A stretch of DNA of 64,000 nt from Sphingobacterium spiritivorum ATCC 33861. GTDB taxonomy: Bacteria > Bacteroidota > Bacteroidia > Sphingobacteriales > Sphingobacteriaceae. The notes beneath the pieces were generated by a model, which ran no database searches, had not been told where the DNA came from, and saw only the letters and a list, made by a program, of their open reading frames with translations. Both the position numbers and the translations under genes were made by a program. This document shows positions 1 through 8,600 of this stretch, one piece after another. Location of the stretch: contig NZ_GL379770.1 in assembly GCF_000143765.1 (NCBI RefSeq), positions 1,700,903 to 1,764,902 of the forward strand, in the 5' to 3' direction. The first letter of the stretch is position 1. Each line of letters opens with the position of its first letter.

Positions 1-392
1 GGCCAAGCTATCGCTCATAAAGTCCATGCTCCATTTTCGATTAATACTGATCTGTTGTTCCAAAGGTTGTTTCTCCCGGGCAGGTAGCCGACGTTTGCCA
101 CGCCTCTTCTTATTCATATTGAGTAGCTTATATACCCTGTATACTTTCTTATGGTTCCATGGCTTACCTTCCCTGCGCAGGTAGGAATATAGTTTTCGAA
201 ATCCATATACAGGATGTTTGGAAGACAGTTGATCTAATGCTGCTATAACGGCACTATTATCTTTCTTACTAACATAGTAATATTGTGAACGGCACATGCC
301 TGTTAATTTACAGGCTCCGTTACACTCAAACCGTGATCCAGGACAATCTCCCGGGTTAACTGTTTTTGTTGCCGGAGCCCCAACCTTTTTTT
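1..392 (-). pseudogene. IS3 transposase orfB, 5' part, frameshifted
   Basis: This would encode the N-terminal HTH_21 region of the DDE transposase; the catalytic rve domain lies beyond the edge. From the A7 run at 386-392 the -1 frame reads RLGLRQQKQLTREIVLDHG and then hits a stop at 303-305. The neighbouring frame continues with GACKLTGMCRSQYYYVSKKD and stays open to base 1. Joining the two needs one extra base near 314-317, where GAGCC appears instead of the expected GAGGCC. In this copy orfB is therefore broken, either by a real deletion or by a sequence error. Confidence 0.8.
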
Positions 393-646
393 GTGATGAC
401 TTCTTTTAGGATATCATGATTCATACTCAGTTCAGCAAACATCTTTTTTAAGCGTGCATTTTCTTCTTCAAGTTCCTTCAGGCGCTTGACATCCGATACT
501 TCCATACCACCGTAACGGCTTTTCCAATTATAAAAGGTGGCTTTGCTAATCTCAAGCTCTCGGCAGATGTCATCGGTCTTTCGACCTTCTTCTCCCTCTT
601 TGAGAGCTCTTACAATCTGTGTTTCTGTAAAACGTGTCTTTTTCAT
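356..646 (-). CDS. IS3-family transposase orfA (HTH protein)
   Basis: A 96-residue protein starting MKKTRFTETQIVRALKEGE. It has the HTH_Tnp_1 fold (recognition region around ISKATFYNWKSRYGG) followed by a leucine-zipper-like helix (LKELEEENARLKKMFAEL), the usual IS3 orfA layout. A longer reading frame starts at 706, but that would begin inside the terminal repeat, so the start at 646 is preferred. The last residues (GWGSGNKNS) lie beyond the slippery run and are family-atypical, which fits a product made by terminating instead of shifting to orfB. Confidence 0.9.
   Translation of the reverse strand: MKKTRFTETQIVRALKEGEEGRKTDDICRELEISKATFYNWKSRYGGMEVSDVKRLKELEEENARLKKMFAELSMNHDILKEVITKKGWGSGNKNS
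386..392 (-). promoter_or_regulatory. Likely programmed -1 frameshift site (A7) of the IS
   Basis: On the minus strand an uninterrupted A7 followed by GG lies 28 bases before the orfA stop. A -1 slip here moves ribosomes into the orfB frame, the standard way IS3 elements make OrfAB. Slippage has not been shown for this copy. Confidence 0.7.
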
Positions 647-706
647 CTTATTACTTAAATCTAAACATTTATGTCCAGTTTTAAGCTGTTTGATTTTTGG
701 GGACAC

Positions 707-1135
707 TTACACATCCTGATCCAAATATTCATTTTTCAATTGGCTGACCATAGCTACAGCATCTTCTTTGGTATACTTGAATCCTCCCTCGATTTCCTCA
801 ACAGCCATCCCATCCGGGTCAACAAACCGAATTGGATTGTTAATAGTGTAGTTATATGGAGACCATCGTCTGTATTGTTCCGTCAACGGATCCACCACCA
901 CATTCCATCTTCCAACCACTGGATCATCCGCCAATAGGCGGACAGGTGTCATCTGGCTCCATAGTCCAGTTGTCCTCCTACCTCCTTTTGTTTCTTTTTG
1001 CCAACACTTGTCAGCCCACTGGCTGATAAAGATACTTACTATTTCCATATACAGGATTTGGGGATTTTTGTAATCCGCCAGCTAGCGGATAGTAATCATC
1101 TCTTTCCAGTACTTCTATAGCATTCGTATTCCGGT
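707..1135 (-). pseudogene. Decayed duplicate of the RHS core end (orphan tip)
   Basis: The DNA from about 1135 down to 780 aligns with the intact RHS gene at 2940-3240: both carry the segments for DDYYPFG, the VYGN box, a VGRW motif, the PYNY box and a DP(D/N)GM hinge. Here it has small indels and no start. The longest open stretch (707-1048) reads [21 protein letters not shown] and then [21 protein letters not shown], after which the IS cuts it. The tip after DPDGM is different from that of the main gene, so this is a displaced C-terminal cassette, not a simple copy. Three short palindromes are inserted in it. Confidence 0.75.
927..1090. repeat. Three short palindromes inserted in the RHS remnant
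   Basis: Compared with the intact copy near 3050-3180, this remnant has three extra perfect hairpins: tccgcc-aata-ggcgga (927-942), tcagcc-cact-ggctga (1011-1026) and atccgc-cagcta-gcggat (1073-1090). Each sits where the intact gene lacks about 6 to 20 bases, so they look like insertions of a mobile palindromic unit. Confidence 0.6.
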
Positions 1136-1203
1136 ATAACTGTATCTCTTATAACTTATTTAATAATAATTGGTTATACGTTTCTCATCAACAAGAGTTT
1201 GTT

Positions 1204-1635
1204 TTAATCGAATCTATCTGTTTTAAACGGATTGAATGCATCTGGTATTTCATTAGAAATATTAGAATAAATATCCCAAAAATCAGAGGAATACATCTCA
1301 GTATCAAAATAAAGAGAATCATTTAGATAAATTTGAGTTCTGGTATAGCTTTTTGCTCTTTCAATTTTCTTTTCTTTGAGTTCTTCAAGTTTTTTAAAAA
1401 AAATGCTACTGTTTTTTATATAAAACTTCACACTATCTGTCGTAGACTCGGCAAAAAAACTATCTTCATCTATAGAGTTTCCTCTTCCAGTTTTAGCCTG
1501 AGCATACCCTGATTCATCAAATGATAATTCAATATAATCAAAACCAATTCTATAAATTACACGAGCTTTCTTTGTAGAGTGATCCGATAAACAACCAGAT
1601 ATACATAACAATAAAAGTATATATATATATTTCAT
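1204..1635 (-). CDS. Lipoprotein, candidate immunity partner of the M91 tip
   Basis: A 143-residue protein with a type II signal peptide: a hydrophobic start and the lipobox ISGC, mature Cys at about residue 15. The rest is polar, with a Lys/Glu-rich helix (KKLEELKEKKIERAKS), and has no family I recognise. Its ATG overlaps the TGA of the preceding metallopeptidase-tip gene (ATGA at 1632-1635), so the two are probably translationally coupled. In toxin loci the gene right after a tip is usually the immunity gene, which is the reason for this suggestion. A lipoprotein is an odd protector against a toxin expected to act in the cytosol, so the role is uncertain. Confidence 0.6.
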   Translation of the reverse strand: MKYIYILLLLCISGCLSDHSTKKARVIYRIGFDYIELSFDESGYAQAKTGRGNSIDEDSFFAESTTDSVKFYIKNSSIFFKKLEELKEKKIERAKSYTRTQIYLNDSLYFDTEMYSSDFWDIYSNISNEIPDAFNPFKTDRFD

Positions 1636-1952
1636 CTTTTAACTTGATAAGATTTTAAATAATTTGCTTTAGGCCGCAAACCTTGCTCGAACCTTAAAGT
1701 ATTCTCTGATGGATATCTATATCTCGGATAAACTTTAGATTGTGCTCCCCCACGAAAAACAGTAGCTTCCTCAGGATCGACTTTTTCTATGCGAACCACT
1801 CCTTTATCATCGGTATAAACAATAGATTGATTGTTTTTATCCCCAGGTACAGCTTCGCCATTCATTTGTCTTAAAGAATGTAAAAATTCATGATTCATTA
1901 ATTCATTAGTATTATTTACTGATTCTTCATTTATCCTACCATTATCAGACAA
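1632..1952 (-). CDS. Orphan NleD-like (M91) metallopeptidase toxin tip, truncated
   Basis: About 106 residues that match the C-terminal half of the NleD/M91 zinc protease family: HEFLH (HExxH) followed by NGE, then a PEEATVF segment, then SENTLRFEQGL and a Tyr a few residues on. NleD of enteropathogenic E. coli has the same order (HELLH, NGE, EEARTV, SEN..REE.G). The only start is a TTG at 1952, with an in-frame TAA directly before it, so the N-terminal part of the fold and any RHS core are missing. It is best seen as a silent or decaying tip cassette. It overlaps the downstream lipoprotein gene by four bases. Confidence 0.7.
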   Translation of the reverse strand: MSDNGRINEESVNNTNELMNHEFLHSLRQMNGEAVPGDKNNQSIVYTDDKGVVRIEKVDPEEATVFRGGAQSKVYPRYRYPSENTLRFEQGLRPKANYLKSYQVKR

Positions 1953-2029
1953 TTATTACTTTGTACACCTTGTAATCTTTGATATATAATTACCAAGGTT
2001 CTAATAATGATATTGAAATTCACAAAAAA

Positions 2030-2266
2030 CTAATTGTCAACACGATAAATAACCTGATCTTTATCAAAGCCGTCATAAAACACATGTAACCTACCACAAT
2101 TTGAACAATGTGCCACAATTATCATCTTACTGTAAAGGTCTTCTGCATTTACCTCTTCATCAAAATATTTCTCAAAAGAAACATCTGAAATCATTAGATA
2201 TTGATTAGCGCTAGGAATTTCGCTTAGATTTATTATGTAGTCACAAACACATCTTATTTTTGGCAT
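2030..2266 (-). CDS. Small cysteine-pair protein, candidate immunity protein
   Basis: A 78-residue soluble protein whose start lies 7 bases after the stop of the RHS toxin gene. This is the standard place for the cognate immunity gene, and that is the basis of the call. It has two Cys pairs, RCVC near residue 7 and HCSNC near residue 54, which could form a zinc site, and it is acidic in the middle. I do not recognise the family. It presumably binds and blocks the CdiA_C-type nuclease tip encoded just before it. Confidence 0.65.
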   Translation of the reverse strand: MPKIRCVCDYIINLSEIPSANQYLMISDVSFEKYFDEEVNAEDLYSKMIIVAHCSNCGRLHVFYDGFDKDQVIYRVDN

Positions 2267-2273
2267 AAAAAAA

Positions 2274-5200
2274 TTATTTTGGCATTATTATTATATTTTT
2301 AATATTAGTAGCTCCACTACCCTGAACTCTCTGCAAAATATTGTTTAATTGTGTTCCCACAACGTTTGTTTTTGAAAGATCTATAATAACCCCCACCGTT
2401 TGAGAGTTTTTACTTGCTACCGCAGATACAATCGCATTTACACTATTAGTTACTGGCGTATAAACATCGTAATTTACACCATTTACAACTAAGTCAGACG
2501 TTTTACCTCCAGCTCTTGTGCCAACGGCATTTCTTAGAAAAACTCTATATCCTTGATCTTTAAGATAATTTGCAGCGTTAATCTCACTTTGAGAAAATTT
2601 ACCGCCAGCTTCAATAACTAGACTACCTGTATTATTTCCAAAATTTATCCACCCTCCTCTAAGACCTTGTACAGTTCGCAATGATTTTTCACCTCCAAAA
2701 CCAGCAAATAATGTACGAATTCCTAATAACGCTTTATTGAACTCTAATAATGTTTCATTTTGCCATTGTATAGATTCCTGTTTTTGCTTTTCAAATTCCT
2801 CTGATGAGAGTTTCTTTTGCGGGGGATCCTGTTGGTTTTTCTTTTTCCCTCCTTTATCCTGATCATCTCTCTGCATTTGTTGCATGAACTCAGCAATATC
2901 ATTGGGATCATTAGTAGACCAGCCTCCTGCTGTTGCAACCCACATACCATTAGGGTCTAACTTTCCTATCGGATCATTAAGCGCATAATTGTATGCTGAA
3001 TAGGGATAGTATTTCTCAGCCATCGGATCCGCTACATTCCATCTTCCAATCACAGGGTCGTAGAACCTGGCTCCGTAGTCTAACTGGCCACCTAATTCCT
3101 CCTGTTTCTCTTTTCCATTATAAAGATACTTATTATTTCCATATACAGGACCCGGGGATTTCTGTAAGCCAAACGGATAGTAATCATCTCTTTGCAGTAC
3201 CTCTACTGCATTTGTATTCGGATTCCGGTAGATGGTGGCTCTGACATTACCCAGATGATCTGTCAGGTTGTATCGGTAGCTGTATGTGCCGTTTGCATTC
3301 CGGTAGGCTACGCCTTCTGCGGTATGGATCAGTTCAATTACTCCGTTCTGGTATTCTATTCCGCCTGCATAATCCCGCTGTCCTGTGGTGCTGGCTGTTT
3401 TTCGAAGTTTATTACCCCCTGCATCATACAGGTAGGTAATCGTGTTCCCTGCTCCTGTCACCTGCTGTGGTAGATTCAGGTGATTGTAGCTCAGATTCAT
3501 ACCCATACGGTCGGTCTTTGCATTGCCGTTTTCATCATAGCTGTAGCTGCCATTGATAACACCGGATACGGTATGCAGTCTGTTGCCGGTATAGCTGTAG
3601 CTGATCCCGGATCCGTCACGGGTCAGATGGGTGATATTACCCATATCATCGTAGTTCAGGATTTCGGACATGCCGGATGTGGGACTGTTTCCGTTTGTCA
3701 ACCGGTTCAGTTTGTCATAACTGTACACAAAGTGTTGGTTGAGGCTTGTCGTCGGACCCCATTGTTGTTCGGAGATATTACCGTTCCATTGTGCTGCTGC
3801 TCCTTTGACCGGATCCTGATAACTGAGTTGCTGGCTGAAGTGGGGTGAGGTCGTGCTTGTCATCCAGCCCCGCTCATTGTACCGATAGTCTGTCGTATTC
3901 ACCGGGTTATTCCCCTGCTGGTCTGCGCCTACTGTCTTTGTTTTGAGCTGACCGATTTCATTGTAACTATTGGTCAATAAAGTGACTTCCGGTTGACTGT
4001 TGATCTGTTGCCTGCTGTTGACCAGACGGCCGACATGGTCGTATTCATTGGTGGTGGTGATAGTGGTGGTTTGTCCGTTAACGGTATGTCTGCGGGTGCT
4101 GCTTTCCAGTTCTCCCGTGAAGCTGTAACTGTTGTCGGTGATATCTGTACCGCCGATATGGTTCTGACTCTTACTCTGGATTATTCTGCCATAGTCGTCA
4201 TAATAGTGGGTGGTCAGCAGCATAGTACCTGTGCCCAGTGTGGTGGTTTTGGTGCCGGTCAGTAAGGTCTTGACCCGTGCTCCGGAAGCCTGATTTCCTG
4301 TCGGAGCGCCAAAGCTGTTCTCCGGAAAGTCATACCGGTCGTAGTAGTTGATCGTATGGTAATACGCAATATTCGTCGGAAAGACAGCATTGGTATACCC
4401 CTGGTCTGTGGTTGCAGGGTTTTCCCAGAGCCGGCCTATTGTCTGGCCATTGCTGTTGATCTGGGCAGTCAGCGCAACTGCACTCTCTGTACTGGTATAG
4501 ATACCGGTCATAATCACCCGGCCGAATGCATCGTATTTGCTGAACAGCCATTCTCCGGCTGCTCTGCGGTTGGCATCACGGCTCAGTACTACCTGGTCAT
4601 TGTTATTATACACCAGTTCTTCTTTTCCTTTGCCGGGGATCTTTTTCTCTGTTAACCGTCTGCGTCCGTCATATTTATAGCCATAGATGTATGCATCGTA
4701 GCTGGGGTCTGCAGGATCTTCACTGAATGTGTTAACAGTTACTGCAGGGGGGATCACATAGCGAAGGTCGCCGAAGTCATCGTAGACATAATGGGTCTCC
4801 AGTTTTTTGCTCTCTGTTTCCCAGACACGTTTCAGGACTACTCTTCCATCAAAGTCTTTGTATTCTTCTACGGTGCCGCTTTTGCCACTGCTCCAGTTCT
4901 CATCCTTGATGGTGGTTTTGTACAGCCTGCCCGGTTGGTAATAAGTGGCTGTAGCGCCGTTTTCGGATGCATTGAGCTGCCAGAGTTTCACATCATTAGT
5001 TTCATTGGTGCCATAGTCTGTGCGGACGGTATGGCCTGAGTTCAGCTGCCAGGATTCGCCGGGTGAGCCCTGAGCCTGTACCCGGTTCAGCGGACTGTTC
5101 TCAAACCGGGTCTCTGCATAGGGATAGCCTGTTTTCTTTACGGCTGCATCCCAGCCCACAGTGGGACTGTAGTAATTCATCACATCCACTCCGGCTGTGG

Positions 5201-5318
5201 GTTTATAGCTGCCATCCATACTCCCCGAAGTGGCATAGGGAAGATATTTTTTGCTCTCCCTGCCAAAGCCGTCATACTCTACATGCTGTACAATGTCTTT
5301 GTGGGTAGGGGAAGCCAT
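2274..5318 (-). CDS. RHS-repeat toxin, core plus CdiA_C-type tRNase tip
   Basis: This is the main part of an RHS polymorphic toxin. Residues 1-700 are YD/RHS repeats (YDGFGR, YDAFGR, YDKLNR, YDENGN). The RHS core box follows at about 700-790 (DHLGNVRATIYR, YNGKEKQEELG, YGARFYDPVIGRW, YNYALNDPIGKLDPNGM). A linker rich in Asp, Gln and Lys leads to a tip at about 875-1014 with FSQSEINAANYLKDQGY, GTRAGGKTSDLVVNG and ASKNSQTVGVIIDLS, the pattern of the CdiA C-terminal tRNase domain. The RHS shell would encapsulate the tip for release near a target cell. MASPTHKD is not the natural start: the real N-terminus is in another frame upstream (5279-5689), one base out of phase. The core is visibly GC-richer than its surroundings. 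Confidence 0.85.
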   Translation of the reverse strand: MASPTHKDIVQHVEYDGFGRESKKYLPYATSGSMDGSYKPTAGVDVMNYYSPTVGWDAAVKKTGYPYAETRFENSPLNRVQAQGSPGESWQLNSGHTVRTDYGTNETNDVKLWQLNASENGATATYYQPGRLYKTTIKDENWSSGKSGTVEEYKDFDGRVVLKRVWETESKKLETHYVYDDFGDLRYVIPPAVTVNTFSEDPADPSYDAYIYGYKYDGRRRLTEKKIPGKGKEELVYNNNDQVVLSRDANRRAAGEWLFSKYDAFGRVIMTGIYTSTESAVALTAQINSNGQTIGRLWENPATTDQGYTNAVFPTNIAYYHTINYYDRYDFPENSFGAPTGNQASGARVKTLLTGTKTTTLGTGTMLLTTHYYDDYGRIIQSKSQNHIGGTDITDNSYSFTGELESSTRRHTVNGQTTTITTTNEYDHVGRLVNSRQQINSQPEVTLLTNSYNEIGQLKTKTVGADQQGNNPVNTTDYRYNERGWMTSTTSPHFSQQLSYQDPVKGAAAQWNGNISEQQWGPTTSLNQHFVYSYDKLNRLTNGNSPTSGMSEILNYDDMGNITHLTRDGSGISYSYTGNRLHTVSGVINGSYSYDENGNAKTDRMGMNLSYNHLNLPQQVTGAGNTITYLYDAGGNKLRKTASTTGQRDYAGGIEYQNGVIELIHTAEGVAYRNANGTYSYRYNLTDHLGNVRATIYRNPNTNAVEVLQRDDYYPFGLQKSPGPVYGNNKYLYNGKEKQEELGGQLDYGARFYDPVIGRWNVADPMAEKYYPYSAYNYALNDPIGKLDPNGMWVATAGGWSTNDPNDIAEFMQQMQRDDQDKGGKKKNQQDPPQKKLSSEEFEKQKQESIQWQNETLLEFNKALLGIRTLFAGFGGEKSLRTVQGLRGGWINFGNNTGSLVIEAGGKFSQSEINAANYLKDQGYRVFLRNAVGTRAGGKTSDLVVNGVNYDVYTPVTNSVNAIVSAVASKNSQTVGVIIDLSKTNVVGTQLNNILQRVQGSGATNIKNIIIMPK

Positions 5319-5689
5319 GACCTGTATACTTTGCAGGGCCGGCCCAGGCCGTCAAAGTACTGGATGCTCTGGTTTTCTTCTTCTACGGTGCGGGACTGGG
5401 ATAGGTTGGCGAGTGTCACTCCTGCCTTGCGAAAGGTGCGTGTCAGGATGTAGTTCTGGTTTCCACTCGGCTGGGTTTGTAAAACGGGATGTGTCTGCAG
5501 GCTGCTGCTGGTGTAGATCCGAACTGTACTGCCTGAAGGGATATGGAAGCCCGGTTTCAGCGTAACACTGCCCTGAGCTTTGATCTGACTCTGGCCGCTG
5601 TAGCTGGTCAGGATCAGATCTGTATTTTGTGCACTAACCGTTGATAAGGTTAATAGGGTTAATATCGTGGATATAAGAGGTCTTTTCAT
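5279..5689 (-). pseudogene. N-terminal piece of the RHS toxin, out of frame
   Basis: This piece carries a Sec signal peptide (MKRPLISTILTLLTLSTVSAQ), then a region with SVTLKPGFHIPSGSTV, then NYILTRTFRKAG and IQYFDGLGRP, the usual entry of Bacteroidota RHS proteins (DUF6443-like, from memory). After GLGRP the frame runs into unrelated residues and stops. One extra base near 5334-5340 (GGCCCTGC) would rejoin it to LQSIQVMASPTHKD and restore a single protein of about 1138 residues. The break is either a real mutation that silences the toxin or a sequence error. It lies 8 bases after the upstream RHS-associated gene. Confidence 0.75.
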
Positions 5690-5697
5690 AATCGGAC

Positions 5698-8600
5698 TTA
5701 TTGGGGGCGGTAATGGTAATGGTAGCTTTGTCTGAGCTGCTGAAACTGATCCAGGACATGTTGCAACCGTTGCAGACCATCGTATTTGTAATACTCAGTC
5801 TGCCCTTTGGCATCGGTCTTGCTTGTCATGCCATCCAAAAATTTAAATGAAAAAGTGGAAACTGTGGCTTTTGTTCCCATTAATGGAGATAAGAAATTTC
5901 TCACCTCAACATCGGTTGGTATTTTATTTCCAAAATTCCAAATCGCTGTGTTTCCAAGAGCGGAAGATAGTTGTGTATAATTCAGGTTTTCCACCTTTGC
6001 TATCGGATAATAATTTTTATAAGAGAACAAATACGAAATATCTTTATTCTCTCTTTGTTTTATATAAAGTGCATTTCCATACTGATCAAAATTTATTACT
6101 TCTACATCATTTACCTCGGGAGAAGAGGCTCCTGATTGAGAGACCACCTTACTAATGGCGTATACTCCTGAAAACGGTCTGTTGTACTCGAATCTTGATT
6201 TGAAAACCTGAGTGCCATTTACTTTTCTGATCGTCTCTACTATAGGATAATATCCGGAATATGCCATCAAAGCATAAACTCCGCCAGGATCTCTATCTGT
6301 TGAAACCATTTGCGAAGGATATGTATATTCTTCCAAAACAGCCTTACCATTACTTCCCAGATTATATTTTGAGATTAATTGTCTGTCTGTGGTTGAATAG
6401 GTATAAGTTGTATTATTCTTTAAGGAATCAATTCCTGGAGTGTTTATGAAATAATTATGCTCACTTACACTTGTCAATTTTTTAAAATTACTGTATAAGG
6501 CTCCTCGTTTTAAATAATATCTACTCAAAGCTTCCTCAGAATAGGTGTTGTATGCGGAAGGATAGACTTTGGTGGAGGTAAACTGATAATACACTGAAGA
6601 AGTATTTGTGTAGTTATACTCTGTTTTTCGTTGAATAAAGGAGATCCCGTTTTTTAGATTTCCTACATATTGCTTAATAAGTTCTCCTGAATTCCATGCA
6701 CTGTTGTCCGGACGAAGACTACTATATGGCACCCTAAGATCCTGGTTACTAATTAAGTCAGCCATACTTTCACTATCATTAGCGCTGACATCAAACTCTT
6801 TTAAAGTAATAATTGTATCCTGTCCCACAGACTCTATTTCTGAAATAAATCTGTATATATAAGGTAAGCCTTTAAAGACATTTTTAGAAATGACAGGGGA
6901 ATCATTGAGTATATGACTATACCAGTAATTTGCCCCATATCCAAATGCCCAATGGTCTGGAGCAGTTGCTACACCTGACAGGAAATCTTTGTAGTCCACA
7001 TATGAAATGGCAGATCTTTTATTGTTCAGCAAAAAAGTGTTATCAGTTCGGAAATCAGCAGTATGATAGAGGTATGAAATCTTGCGGATATTGCCGACTC
7101 CATCGTTCAAAAATTGTTCTTTAACCCGATTTCCGACAAATGATGTATCGACAAGCCGGGTTGTGGTATCAGATATATAATTCATTGATAAGCTCAATTT
7201 TGTACCTTTACCATACATTTTCACCAGCAATGTATAGTCTTTATCCGATTCAAAGATCAAAGATTGCTTTGTTCCGAGATGTGTACGGGTGCTATAGTAA
7301 GAATAACCTAATGGTATATCCTGCCATTCTGTACCGTTTGTCCAGCCATTAATACCGTCACCTACTAACTTAATCTGCGCAAAATATTCTTCCGGAGAAC
7401 GATTCATTGGTCCCATCTCCTCATCATAGCTGCATGAAACGGTTAAATGTACTTTACCTGAAATCGGCACATACATATCAAACAAGTTACCTTCAAAAGC
7501 ATTCTCACTGTTTGTAAACCAATCATTCCAGTAAGATCTATTTTCATTCTTTTTCAGCAACTTAATCACATTTGGTTCATAAATTATGCTGTCATTACCA
7601 CCCGTTGGATATTGAATTTTATTCAATAGTCCTGTACTTGAAAGAGATGTCGGATGTCTGTTTGCAAATGGAACATGTTGCATATAATCATCCTTGTTCC
7701 AGGGAACCATAAGTTCATCCTTTGCTTCTTTTGGTACAAGTCCGGCATTATTTTTTCCATTATACAGTCCGTAGAAGTCCTTTTTAAAAGAAAATCTGGG
7801 AGGTAAATTTTCCTTGTTCAGATAGTGAAATTTGTAATGAATGGGATTCACGGTATTTCCGGAGATTGCAATATCTTCTAAAAAATATCTTACTTTTAAG
7901 CTATTGATTTCCCAAGGCTCATTTTGAATGTAACGAAGTACGTCTGCTTCATTGGTCTGATCAGATATAACTTTAGCATATTGTAAATCCAAAGTCTGCT
8001 TCAACTCTATTTGTTCAATATCACTTCCATTGTTTAATTTTGTAAAAACCTCGATTTTAGAAAGAAGTTTTTCATTAAATATATCCTCGCGATTCTGATA
8101 ACTGAACATAATCTGAAATAAATCTCCTTCTACAGCAGTCAATACCTTTGTCGTGATTCTGTTTTTATTAAGACTGCTCGATTTTGTTCCGGAATCTACA
8201 ACAGGTCCTTGGCTACAATCATATTTAATTTTATCAAATTCTTTGATTGTAGGAAACGTTCCGCACCATCTATCATAATTATTGTGATACTCATCAAACA
8301 ACCAGCTTTCATTATATCCGATTATCTGCGAATATGTGATTGTACTGTAGAGAAAATTAATACTTCGGTTATTCTTGATCATACTATGAAGGAACCAGGC
8401 TGTTTCAATAGAGCTGTTACGATAGGGTTGGTACTCGCTGTCACCAAAAGTTGTCGTTTCCGCTTCCTGAAACCGGTAAACAACCCCCGAAGAATTGACT
8501 GTCACTAAAAACTTGAATGGCCCTCCGTTTCCTGCAACAATTTTTACGTCATTATTGATATCCAGAGGTATTATTTGTCCGTTTTTAACAAAAAATGAGC

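Larger units (their letters stand above)
1..711 (-). mobile_element. IS3-family insertion sequence, one end only
   Basis: The element enters from the left window edge and ends near 711. Read on the minus strand, the end starts TGTAAGTGTCCCC about 65 bases before the orfA start, as expected for an IS3-family terminal inverted repeat. It carries orfA, an A7 slippery run and the 5' part of orfB. The sequence just outside (712 onward) is a piece of an RHS gene, so the element has interrupted it; the stop codon of that fragment (707-709) lies inside the IS end. The other end and the target duplication are outside the window. Confidence 0.85.

Noticed and set aside
3480..3848. Long plus-strand open frames inside the RHS core
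   Set aside because: They are shadows of the minus-strand repeats, with compositions fit for the antisense of YD repeats, and have no recognisable motif.
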